From positions 2,170,001 to 2,234,000 of the forward strand of contig JAJTTP010000002.1 of the NCBI GenBank assembly GCA_023313575.1: 64,000 nt of DNA, written 5' to 3'. Every line of letters starts with the position of its first letter. Position 1 is the stretch's first letter. Positions 23,392 to 32,927 of this stretch are shown piece after piece. Position numbers and translations under genes: made by a program. This DNA is from Eutypella sp. D-1 (lineage: Eukaryota > Ascomycota > Sordariomycetes > Xylariales > Diatrypaceae). The notes under the pieces are model-generated. The model had not been told where the DNA came from. It did no database searches and saw only the letters and a program-made list of their open reading frames with translations.

Positions 23392-23896
23392 TCATCCGTA
23401 CCTCATAGGCGGCTGACCCTGTGGCGGAGGCGGACCATGTGGCGGGGGCGGACCACCACCTCCCGGTCCCGGCCCCGGGCCCGCGGCACCCCATCCCTGG
23501 GGCGGGCCGTGGTGGTTCTGCATGGGTATGTTGTTCTGGCCGCCGCCGTGGCGCATATTCTGGACGTCGGGGCGGTTCTCGAGGGGCTGGGCGAAGTTGC
23601 AGACGTGGCAGATGACGTCGTGGTAGCCCTTGAAGGAGAGGGGGAGGACGGGCTAGAAGGAGGGGTTAGTCAATTGGGCGCAGAGATGAGATGAGACGAG
23701 ATGATGAGACGGGAGGGGAGGGGAGGGGAGAAGAGAGAGAGGGGAGACTCACGATAAAGCAGAAAGTGAACCACGGATTGCTCTTGATGACGTGGCCGGC
23801 GTAGTTGCCGCAGTTGTGGCAGCGACACACGACGCCCTCGTAGCCCTCGACTTCCTTGCGGAAGGTGTGCTCGCCGCAGGTGAAGACGAAGCACAT
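23392..23896 (-). CDS. Zinc-ribbon protein, fungal small cysteine-rich family
   Basis: Exons complement(23392..23652, 23753..23896), 134 residues. Function unknown; it matches the small fungal zinc-ribbon (zinc_ribbon_15-like) type. Seen: MCFVFTCGEHTFRKEVEG, then CRCHNCGNYAGHVIKSNPWF with Cys26-Cys29, then across the join FCFIPVLPLSFKGYHDV and ICHVCNFAQPLENRPD with Cys63-Cys66, forming two CxxC knuckles. Residues 85-134 are a Gly/Pro/Gln-rich tail (HHGPPQGWGAAGPGPGGG..). The hydrophobic WFTFCFIPVLPL between knuckles is characteristic. The intron is phase 0 (ATC|gtgagt .. ctag|CCC) and rich in GGGGA repeats. A GA microsatellite lies just upstream of the start, in the probable 5' UTR. It is divergent from the RNase P subunit gene. 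Confidence 0.85.
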
Positions 23897-23934
<38 letters not shown>

Positions 23935-24861
23935 TATGTATATAGTTTCACTTCAAGTATAGTTATGTGTATTAAGTATATATGGAAAGATGTTAAGTAA
24001 GAATGCCCGTTTGTGGAGTCGAGTGTATGTAATAATGGTTGGCCAATGCGATGCGATGCGATGCAGTTGATGGCGGACAGGACGGAACGTGATGAATGCG
24101 AATGCGACAACTTTTATGTAAGTTGGGTTTCAAGGTAAAGGTGGCTACCCTACCTAAGTACCCAGGTATGTAGGTACCTACCAAGCCTACCTGCTTAAGA
24201 GGAGCTCCTAAAGAGGGAGGTAGTAAAGCCGGGTTTAGATGGGGATGTACATAATTTTTTTTTGGAGATATGGAGATCGCGACATGTATGGATCTATCCG
24301 TACCTACTTGAATTAAAGTTGTTGCAGATGGGAGTTGAGGTTTACCCTCGTCGTACCTTGGGGAAAACTGGAATGATATAAGTTGATAGGTCCAATGTTG
24401 GTTCTCTCTGGGGGGTTATATGACTGCACAGAACTACCGAGTCTTGGGGGCCTGCGTGGCCTAGGAGGCTGGGTAATGTACCTTCTACGCATATACATAT
24501 GCGACCTATGGAATAGTAGACTGCTAATTATAGGTGGTAGGTAGGTACTACTACAAGAACGGAGTATGTACTTCGTAATCTGGAAGGTTTCGGGTCTTGG
24601 CCTGGGCCGACTCACCGGACGAGATAACTACCCGAAGCGGTATTTCAGGTGATTATGCCTGGAGAAAGCCATAGCTACCTAGGCATACCTAGGTACCTAA
24701 GTACAGGTGTATAGGTACCCTATTCGATGCCCCACGTATGCTAACATCCTAGTGGTCAATTACCTGAAAACTGCTACTAAAAACTTACAAGCTTCTTTTA
24801 CGTTGATCGTGAATCGATACCACTTGCGCAATTCTCGATCACCACTTCATCACTCACTGCC
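23897..24861. other. Divergent spacer, zinc-ribbon / RNase P subunit
   Basis: 965 bp holding both promoters. It contains a (GA)15 tract at 23901-23930, a GATGC repeat near 24047-24065 and several TACCTAGGTA-type palindromes (24140-24185, 24670-24720). No gene seen. Confidence 0.5.
23901..23930. repeat. (GA)n microsatellite
   Basis: Thirty bases of GA repeat immediately 5' of the zinc-ribbon gene start (pyrimidine CT tract in its transcript sense). Such CT tracts are common in fungal promoters. Confidence 0.92.
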
Positions 24862-26052
24862 ATGCTGTACGACCTCAATATCGCCTGGTCCCCATCGACC
24901 AGCTCCGCCGAGCTCGAGCGCACCCTGAGGTTCAGCAAGACCCTGGGCTACGACGTCGTCGCCCTGAACCACACTATCATCCCGCCCGTGCCGTCCCAGA
25001 TCACGAACCCTTTACCTAGGTTTCCTCCTCCCGCTCCCGCTTCCGCTTCCACCAAAACAGAGAATAATGCGAACACGAACGAGAACGAGAACAGGAACAA
25101 GGCCGGCGCCGGCACACTGCCTACCGTCCTCCACCGCGCCACCCTGGTCCTGAGCGACAACAGCGCCTACCACCGCCTCGCCCCGCTAGCAACGCTCTAC
25201 GACGTCGTGGCGGTACGGCCCACGACCGAGCAGAACTTCACCGCCGCGTGTCTGGGCACCGGCGTCAGCAGCGGCGGCGTCGAGGCCGCCTCCCCGCTAC
25301 TAATCTCCCTAGACCTGGCCCAGCGTCTACCCTTCCACTTCCGCCCGCGCCCCTGCATGGCCGCCGTGAAGCGCGGGGCCCGGTTCGAGGTCTGCTACGC
25401 GCGGTGTCTACCCGGCGGCGGCAGCGACAACAATAGCCAAACCCCGCCGGACCAGAGGGCGCGCGCTGCCTTCCTCGGCAACGTCGCCGAGCTCGTCCGC
25501 GCCACCCGCGGCCGCGGCATCGTGCTGACCAGCGGCGCGCGCGACGCCCTCGGCCTGCGCGCCCCCGCCGACGTCGTCAATCTGCTCGCGGTCTGGGGTC
25601 TGGGGCCCGAGCGCGGCGCCGAGGGGCTCGCCAGTCTGCCGCGCGCCCTCCTCGCCAACGAGCGTATCCGCCGCACCGGCTTCCGCGGCGTCGTTGACGT
25701 CCTGCACGTCGCGGATAAGGGGCGCGGCGGGGAGAAGAAGAAGGGCGGGGAGGACGAGGATGCGATGGACGTTGATGATGGTGGCGAGGGCGTCGTCAAG
25801 GGGAAAGCAGGAGGGGAAGGTAAGAAGGCGTCGAAGAAGAACGCTGGGAAGAGGAAGGTGGGAGGGGAGGAAGAAGCTGGTGGTGATGGAGGAGGAGGTC
25901 CTGAAGGGGGCCAGGATAAGCCGCTGAGCAAGAGACAAGCTAAAAGGATGAAGAAGGCTGCTCTGAACAAAGCGAACCCCCCTCCACCTGCTGCTAATGC
26001 CGGCACTGAAGGGGGAGAAAAAACCGGCATAGGAGAGAAAGGGGACAGATGA
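24862..26052 (+). CDS. RPP1: RNase P/MRP protein subunit p30 (Rpp1-like)
   Basis: Single exon, 396 residues. Rpp1/p30 is a shared protein subunit of RNase P and RNase MRP, which process tRNA 5' ends and pre-rRNA in the nucleus and nucleolus; the family has a TIM-barrel-like fold. Seen: MLYDLNIAWSPS at the start, LRFSKTLGYDVVALNHTI, LHRATLVLSDNSAYHRLAPL, YDVVAVRPTTEQNF, PLLISLDLAQRLPFHFRP, AAVKRGARFEVCYA, AELVRATRGRGIVLTSGA and the terminal RTGFRGVVDVLH, all in family order. An Asn/Glu/Lys-rich insert sits near residues 68-92. The C-terminal quarter (about 285-396) is a low-complexity basic/acidic tail with KKASKKNAGKRK and SKRQAKRMKKAA, probably nuclear-localising. Start taken at the first ATG, which begins the conserved block. 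Confidence 0.92.
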   Translation: MLYDLNIAWSPSTSSAELERTLRFSKTLGYDVVALNHTIIPPVPSQITNPLPRFPPPAPASASTKTENNANTNENENRNKAGAGTLPTVLHRATLVLSDNSAYHRLAPLATLYDVVAVRPTTEQNFTAACLGTGVSSGGVEAASPLLISLDLAQRLPFHFRPRPCMAAVKRGARFEVCYARCLPGGGSDNNSQTPPDQRARAAFLGNVAELVRATRGRGIVLTSGARDALGLRAPADVVNLLAVWGLGPERGAEGLASLPRALLANERIRRTGFRGVVDVLHVADKGRGGEKKKGGEDEDAMDVDDGGEGVVKGKAGGEGKKASKKNAGKRKVGGEEEAGGDGGGGPEGGQDKPLSKRQAKRMKKAALNKANPPPPAANAGTEGGEKTGIGEKGDR

Positions 26053-27015
26053 AGAAGAGGTGTGGCTTCTGTTATCAGCGGATTCGGGGTGACGAGGGCA
26101 CAGCTTTGTCAAGCATCATGGCGTTCGGGCTCGAAAAAAGGGAATTTTGCGTGCATGGCGACAGGGAAGAAAGATACCCCCCCTTTTATGATGGTCTTGT
26201 CATTTATTATTATCATTATTGCAAATTCTCTGATGCACTCCTTCGCATAGCTGATACAACCCACTAGACAATAGCGAGTCAAAAGCTTATAGAAGAATTA
26301 ATTGCTCCACCTGACAAGTAAACAGTCGGTTATCAAAAGCAAACCCCCAAGGATTAATTAGAGAAGGGTTATAGAAAGGATTGAATCGAACTTTATATTT
26401 ACATCACGAAACGAACCACCACGGCTCAGGAAAAAAACACCAACAAAAGCCTATCTATCTAACTAACCACAAGATGACAAACCGGGGTTGGGAAAGGAAA
26501 AAGATTGGCGTGTATATATCTAATAAGGGTGACAAAAAAGAGAAAAGCCCTCTTAGAGATTAAAACTATCAGAGAACCAGAAAAATTCATATCGTCAGAT
26601 TAAGTCGGAGATGAGGGAATGGGAAAACAGAGAGAGAAAAAGAACAAGATGAAGACATATCTCGTGCGCGTGAACTGCGCTGCAGTTCATACCAGACATA
26701 CCACGGAGCGGGGGGGTTGGAGGGAGATTGGGGTTTTCTGCTTTGCGTTTGGGTTTGGGCTTTGGCTCTGCGGTTTTTGCGCTGGTCAGACCATGAAGTT
26801 CGAGTTTACATCAATTCCGGACTTTCGTTATAAGTCTCCGCTGCCATCATCCCTCCCATCCCCCGGGCCACGCCCTCTTCCCCCCCTGTCCCCTCTTCCT
26901 CCTGTCTGACCAACCACTGCGACAAAGCCAACCGCCTAACTTACACGACAAAGCAGACGCCCCCCCCTTTATATCACATTACCCTATCAAGAACCAAGAT
27001 CGTTCTTTTTCTTCA
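26053..27015. other. Convergent intergenic region
   Basis: 963 bp between the Rpp1-like gene (+) and the secreted Ser/Ala-rich gene (-). AT-rich with no coherent coding signal. Confidence 0.5.
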
Positions 27016-28794
27016 CTACCCAGCGAACGCGACGGGCATATTCCTGCGTCCCAGATTAAGCCCGGTAGGCTGGGCCTCCGCGGCAGCGGCGGCGACCGCG
27101 CGCCCGAGGTTGCCGAGGTTCAGCGCGTTGGTGAGCGTGTGGCCCGTGAGGTCGACGGTAGGGCCCTCGGCGACGCCCGAGAAGGTCGTCGTAGCCGCCG
27201 TCGGCACGGGTGCCGGCTGTTGCTGCTCCTGGCCCCCCGGCGTCGTCGGCGCTGCTCCGCCGAGTACTATGGAGTTTGCCGGTGGCGGCGGCGGGGCCGT
27301 CGTTTCGACCGCCTCGGCTGTCGTTGGCGATGCGGGTTCGGCGGGTACTTCGGCCGTCGGCTGGTCCGCGGCCGGCTCTGAGGTTGAGGTCGTCGCTGGT
27401 GCTGCTTCGGATTCTGTGGGCTGCTCCGGGGCTGCCGCGGCTGATGATGATGACTCGGCGGGCGCGCTGGACGCTTCCTGCGCCGCGGATGATGATGATG
27501 ATGATGCCGACGCCGTCTCGATCGGTGCGGCGGATTCTACGGCCGACGAGGTCGTTTCGGCCGGCGCTGCGGACGACTCTGAGGCGGTCTCGACCGGGGC
27601 GGCGCTTTCCGACGCGGCTGCCGAGGAGGACGAAGAAGCTTCGATCGGCGCGGCGCTGGCGCTGGCGCTAACGCTCTCGATGGCCGATGACGTGGTCGCC
27701 GCCGGAGGAGGGACCTCCGCCGCGGCGGAAGAGGAGCTCTCGACTGGCGCGGCGGACCCCGAGGCGGTCAGGCGCGGGGCGGCGGATTCGGCGGCCGAGG
27801 AGGTCTGGGCCGGGACTTCTGATGCGGAAGATACGGTGCCGCCGACTAAGTTCGGAGTTACAAACTTGTTAGCTGATGGGGTTGTTCCTCCGGGACAATA
27901 ATAGACTAGCATTGGGATTGAAATTGGGATTGTCCTTACTGTTAGATTCTACGGCGCTGGACTGGGCGCCGCCGGCCGGAGGCACTAGCGGGGTGGCTGT
28001 CGAGATCACGGGATCCGAGACGGCCGGTGCGTCGGCGGAGGATGATGCGACGACATCGGGGGCCGAGCTGGAGGCCCGGATCGACGAAGCGGCGTCGGCG
28101 GCCGAGGAGGCGATCACGGAGGCCTGGTCGGGCGGCACCGGGGTGCCGACGGGCCTCCCGCATTCAATCATCTGCATCATCGTCATCGTCGAGACCTGGG
28201 TCACCGTCATCGCCGGGGCGACGTTGTAGACCGTCGTGACGCGAGCCGCACTGTCGAGAACAATTCACTGTTAGCCCTCCGCTTCCCGTGTGTCCAGGCT
28301 ATGGGCACTGCCTCCACCCCTGCAAGCCCCTTCTCCCTCCCCTATCATCGGAACATCTTTCTTCTCCACGTACGCTTGATCGCCTCCGACGGCACCCGCC
28401 GCAGCTGTCTCCGTGACCGTGACCGTAACTGTCGCCTGCGCGGCGCCGTCCCCTGCACCGACCGGCTGCTCCGTAATTACCGGCCCAAGGTTTCCATTCC
28501 CGAGAGACTCCAGTATGTCGTCGATGAAGCCCCTCCTCTCGAGCTTGCTGTCCTGTTTTCGATTTGGTGATGCCTTGGTCTGTGTGTTAGTAGGCGTTGG
28601 CTGACTTGGAGGAGGGGGATCTTGATTATGTATGTAGGTATGCATATGCATAACCGAGTTGGGTATACATATGTGTGTGTATATATAAAAAGATATATAT
28701 ATATATATATATATATATGAGTTTTCCGACATACCTGAGCGAGCGCACCACACCCGAGCACGAAGAGCAGCACGTCCTGAGATTGTGCCCTCAT
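27016..28794 (-). CDS. Secreted Ser/Ala-rich low-complexity protein
   Basis: Four exons, complement(27016..27845, 27940..28250, 28374..28579, 28735..28794), 468 residues after joining. Function unrecognised; likely an extracellular or wall-associated protein. Exon 1 encodes just a signal-peptide-like MRAQSQDVLLFVLGCGALAQ. Exon 2 has RKQDSKLERRGF (possible Kex2-like dibasic) and a Thr/Val run. Exon 3 has ARVTTVYNVAP and a single CGRPVGTP. Most of exons 3 and 4 is Ser/Ala/Glu/Thr repeats (SSAAESAAP, SSSSSAA), typical of heavily O-glycosylated regions. The end is GLNLGRRNMPVAFAG with no clear GPI-anchor tail. Splices: CAG|gtatgt, AAGC|gtacgt, A|gtaagg, each followed by a branch-like CTAAC and an AG that keeps frame; the exon 2 start could be 6 bases further in (28573). 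Intron 1 holds a TA microsatellite. Confidence 0.7.
28693..28718. repeat. (TA)n microsatellite in intron 1
   Basis: About 13 TA dinucleotides within the first intron of the Ser/Ala-rich secreted protein gene, close to its donor site. Confidence 0.9.
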
Positions 28795-31700
28795 CCTGCT
28801 GTCTGGACTCTGTCCTTCCCACCGGATTACAACGATTATGAAGCCCTAGTATCAGAAAAGATGATACGATGGCAATATGAAAAAGAGTGGATTATTAAAA
28901 AAACAGCCCAGCCGTTCCAAATAGGTTCGATAGGTCGAGGTTCGGGGTCAACCCGTACCGAAAGGAGCGCTCTTCGTCACTTGTCGCGGGAGACAACCTG
29001 TGCGCTGCACAGGAGTATAATAAATAAAGGATGTATATATGTATAAAAAAAAAGAATATCTCACGATAGCGGAAGTGGTGTCGTCTTGTTTGTGGGAGTG
29101 TAGCCAGCCAACACGCTAAAGGATCAATCGAATGAGAGACAAAAGTTGGGATGTTTTTTTTTTTTACTGGCGAAAGCTTCGTTTGCTAGAGCATCATGGG
29201 CTTCAGGAAAACCAAACGTTTTGGAACGGTCAGATGTCAGCGTGGAACAGAAGCCATCGAGCGGGTTCGGGAGTAAAGCCAAAAAAAACAATACACACGC
29301 GCACACACACAACTTTCTTCGGGGAGAAAACGAAAACGAGGGAAACGAACGAACGAGGGCGAAGGAAGGCGAGGTCTACACATGATCTGGGACGATATGG
29401 ATGGAAAACGGGGGGGGGGGGGGGGATATTGGCACCAGTCCGGTCTAGCCAGGCCAGGCCAGATACTACATAGGGGGGTGACTAGACTCCTTGTGGGGAT
29501 CGTTTCGGCTAGGGCAGACCTCACTAACTGGGTACAGTACAGCGAGAGCCGACTACGCTCTTGTCTTCATCAGGAGAGGTGAGCCGGCCGAACCAGGTAT
29601 CAGAAATTCGGCCGGGTAGGGGGTAGTGGTGGAGGCGTTGATGCAAGTCAGGTCAAGTTCTAGTTACTACTATGTTTGACAGCAGCCCGACAGCCCGAGT
29701 GAACTCCACAGCGCTTCTCGGCTTCTTCTCCAAAGGAAGAGAGAATCGCGATCTACAATATGTACGGACGGAACTTAGCAGTATGTAGGTAACCACAAGT
29801 TGAGGCTCAACTGTCAAATCCTATGTGGGTGTAGCGTAGCGTTACGGGACTAGAGGGCGGACGCAGGAACGCCCCATCATGAATGGCATTGGCGTGTAGG
29901 GCTTATAGGCTCTTTTTTATTTTTTTTACTAAGATGGAGGGTGCCGGGGTTTGGACGGGCGCTCTTGAGACGCGACCCCTGACAGGGGATGTTTGAAGTC
30001 GCGCCCGGACGAGGCGACTACTCCGTATCGGGAGGCTACATAGAAGAACGGCTTACGTAGGGCATCGGGAGAAGTTCTCTCGACACCGATCGCCAGAATC
30101 CTCCTCAATAATGATTATTTTTCTGGCAATGCCCAAGCTTTGGGGGCCTGCAGAGCTGCATCGGTTAACAATACCTACCTAATACCGGCTTGGCAGTGCT
30201 CGGATAGATCTTAGGCGGTCCACCGTTCGTCAATGCTCAGATTCCCGTGGCTAATCAACCATAATGCGAACGACGCGATGCATGTGTCGCTATGATGCTC
30301 GAGATTAGTATTAAATCATCAATCGTTTCTCATATCATATAGTTAAAGGATTCGTATCAAATATCCAGCAAATACAAATAGGCCGCGCATTTGATGGTGG
30401 AGTTTAAGCCGAAAATGTGGTCTTGGCAGATGTTTCAAGGGGAGACCTCGAACTGAATTGTCTCCACAGGTTGTCGAGAGGTCGAACGCCTGGGACAACC
30501 CTCGACCACCACCTGAAAAGGCTCTTCTCCTTTTAGTGTGGTAAAGTGGACTCGATTCCCAGAAGAAGTGCTGATGGCTGGGGATTGTGGCTGTAATCCG
30601 ATCGAAGCAGGCGAAAGGGAGGGGGGGGGGGGGGGGTTCTTCCAAATGCGAAAGTAGATACTTCGTATATTGTTCGATTTCGCATATGGGTAGCAATGGG
30701 ATGGGATTCCCGGTGCCACGGATCTGAGAAAAACGTGGCTTGCAGCTTATTGATCGGAGATCCGGTCCAATGACAAGCATTTGTGCAATTATGCTATGGG
30801 ATCCCTTTCCCGTACCTGCAGTCATGCATCGTCATCCGGCATTCTCATTAGTCAACTCCTGTTCCAGCGCTGTTCCAGCGGGCCAACCTAGGGCAAGACG
30901 TGCACCTCAGCTTCCCAGCCAATCGCCGTCGACGTTTCTCATTGTTGCTCGCCTATATAAATCCAGCCGGCGGTCAACACATCGGCGGTAAAGGAAACCA
31001 TGGTGAATCTGGCTTTTTATCGCCCAGCAGAACATTAACTGTAGCTGTCGCCCACAGTTACAGCTACACAATTGCCCAGTGGTGGCATGACCCCATGGGC
31101 GGTGGAAGTGTTGAGAACGTTAGGCGCTGATGGCACAAGTCCCATGTCACACGGGCCCCTATCACGAGGTTGAGATGAAGACGTCGGCGGCCGCCCTTTG
31201 CGATTGGCCACGAAGTCCAGAGGCGGTAAGGCAGAGAAAAGCGGCGTTTGGCCAGCTATGCGTTGAAGTTGGGTTAGTGATTCATTCTGCACATACTTTT
31301 CGGCACCAGTATAATTAATTACCTAAGTCGGCGGCACATGGTTTTAGCCAAGGCTGTGACGATTGAATTGCTAAAGTTAGGGGTAAGATGCCAACGGGAC
31401 TTCTTAAAAGACGACACGTCATCATCAGAGGGGCAGCAATTAGCAATGACTCAACCAACCAGGAATCGAAACTGTCACTGTGTTACCAAGCTACCCCCTT
31501 CTAAACGCCCATCTAATAGAGTCGTCGATGTCTCAAGGTACCATCATATCTACCAACACTTCAGGGAATGAACCTGCTTGTAACCCTCATGCGACGTTGA
31601 TGTAGTGACAATGAAAGTAATCTCATTGCTAGACTAGATACCTCATGAGAGTGAGCGAGCGAGTCTTCGTAATCTCGCAGAATTCATATGCATGCAGCAT

Positions 31701-31964
31701 TGCATAGCGTCCACCTATTATCAACAAACTAGCTTCTGTCCAGAAACTCTGCTGTGTCGAGGGGGGAGGGGGAACCAACTCGTGTGCTCTCAATATCCGG
31801 CGCCGAAATGCAATAAACATCCATGTGAGCAACTCCATTATCCGTCGATTTGGCGTGCTGCATGCTCCAATCCGCAAGGTCTGGGAAAACGTGATGGATT
31901 TTCTCCAGGAAACACGAGCATGATGAAAGCAGAGATAGTCGAGAGCGAAGTTTCATCTCCACAG
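28795..31964. other. Gene-poor spacer, 3.2 kb
   Basis: Between the secreted-protein gene (its 5' side) and the 2EXR gene (its 3' side). Contains poly-G runs at 29410-29423 and 30621-30636 and a TATA-like cctatataaatcc near 30952 followed by a 12-codon frame. Open frames up to 160 codons are proline- or arginine-biased and match nothing. Confidence 0.5.
30621..30636. repeat. Poly-G run
   Basis: Sixteen consecutive G in intergenic DNA. On the minus strand it encodes a spurious polyproline string in an unsupported frame. Confidence 0.9.
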
Positions 31965-32927
31965 CTAACGCGACCGCTTGCGCTTCTCTTTCCTTTCCCA
32001 ATTCCCGTCGTGAAACTGCACCTGAGGGTATCTCTCACCTCTAGATCGGTTTGGCAGGGAAATCAAGTCGCCCTGCTTCTTGTAGATGAGGAAGGCGGGC
32101 CGGATTCGGGGCATGTGTCTCATCGCAACCTGAACCCACTCGGTGTCCTCGTGCCCCTCCCCGTTGTAGGTTTCTGGAAGCCGGGGTTCTGGTCTGGACC
32201 CGAGAACCTGGATCACACCACTCTTGTAGGTCTCTTTGAGCCAATGCTTCTTGATCTTCGCCGCGATTTTAGTCCAGGACTTTTGGTGAACTAGGAGCTT
32301 ATCAAGCTCGTTGTGCAATGCAGTCAGGCAACCCCGAGCCTTCTTGTCGCTTCGCAGAGCTCCCACAATCCTCTTCACCTCGTTCTTAGCCTCGAGATCG
32401 ATGATGAGGGCAGATCTCTCGCCAAACACATCATGCAGAAGGTCTGGACCCCAACCAATGTTGGCGGCATAACCTCTCGACTGAAGAACATCGATCGACT
32501 TGAGCCTTGTGGTGGGGCCCTGACTGAGGAATTGGTCAACCCATTCGGTGATAGTGGAAGGCTTTCCCTCGTACAGAATGCTGATGCAAGTGACGGCTGG
32601 CCAAAGGGAGGGGCAGATGCTGTTTTGTCTGGAGAGCGCAGCAAGCGACCACACCACTACGTCCCGCGACGGGTCGAACCACCCGGTGCTGCCGCACTTC
32701 TGAGCGCGGTCGAATGAGCGAGGAGAGCCGTTCTTCAGGGCGACCTGCCGCGATTCACGGCAGACCCGTGTGATTAACGGAGGGCCCGGGCAATACACAT
32801 GTCCTTGACGCTTCGGCATGATGAATCTGCCTTGCAATGTGAGTTCCCATATGACGAATCTCAGCTCTCGCGGAAGGCGCATGAAGGGGAAACTTGTGGG
32901 AGGGCTTCCCTCCACTGATGGTTCCAT
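31965..32927 (-). CDS. 2EXR-domain protein
   Basis: Single exon, 320 residues. The 2EXR domain is abundant in Pezizomycotina genomes, usually as multi-copy, lineage-variable proteins of unknown role. Seen: the signature FPFMRLPRELRFVIWEL (residues 13-29), followed by PPLITRVCRESRQVAL (residues about 49-64), and a tail with charged helical stretches such as KNEVKRIVGALRSDKKARG and KLLVHQKSWTKIAAKIKKHW. No signal peptide or membrane segment. The C-terminal end is Arg/Lys-rich (NWERKEKRKRSR). The coding base composition is lower in GC than that of the housekeeping genes here, and it sits alone at the edge of AT-rich, gene-poor DNA, which suggests an accessory gene. Confidence 0.85.
   Translation of the reverse strand: MEPSVEGSPPTSFPFMRLPRELRFVIWELTLQGRFIMPKRQGHVYCPGPPLITRVCRESRQVALKNGSPRSFDRAQKCGSTGWFDPSRDVVVWSLAALSRQNSICPSLWPAVTCISILYEGKPSTITEWVDQFLSQGPTTRLKSIDVLQSRGYAANIGWGPDLLHDVFGERSALIIDLEAKNEVKRIVGALRSDKKARGCLTALHNELDKLLVHQKSWTKIAAKIKKHWLKETYKSGVIQVLGSRPEPRLPETYNGEGHEDTEWVQVAMRHMPRIRPAFLIYKKQGDLISLPNRSRGERYPQVQFHDGNWERKEKRKRSR

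Noticed and set aside
30343..30825. 160-codon minus-strand frame with a proline run
   Set aside because: The proline run is only the poly-G tract at 30621-30636; no family signature or splice sites.
30945..31010. TATA-like element followed by an ATG
   Set aside because: The frame after it is just 12 codons and nothing coding follows.
31692..32294. 200-codon frame antisense to the 2EXR gene
   Set aside because: Overlaps a clear family member on the other strand and matches nothing.
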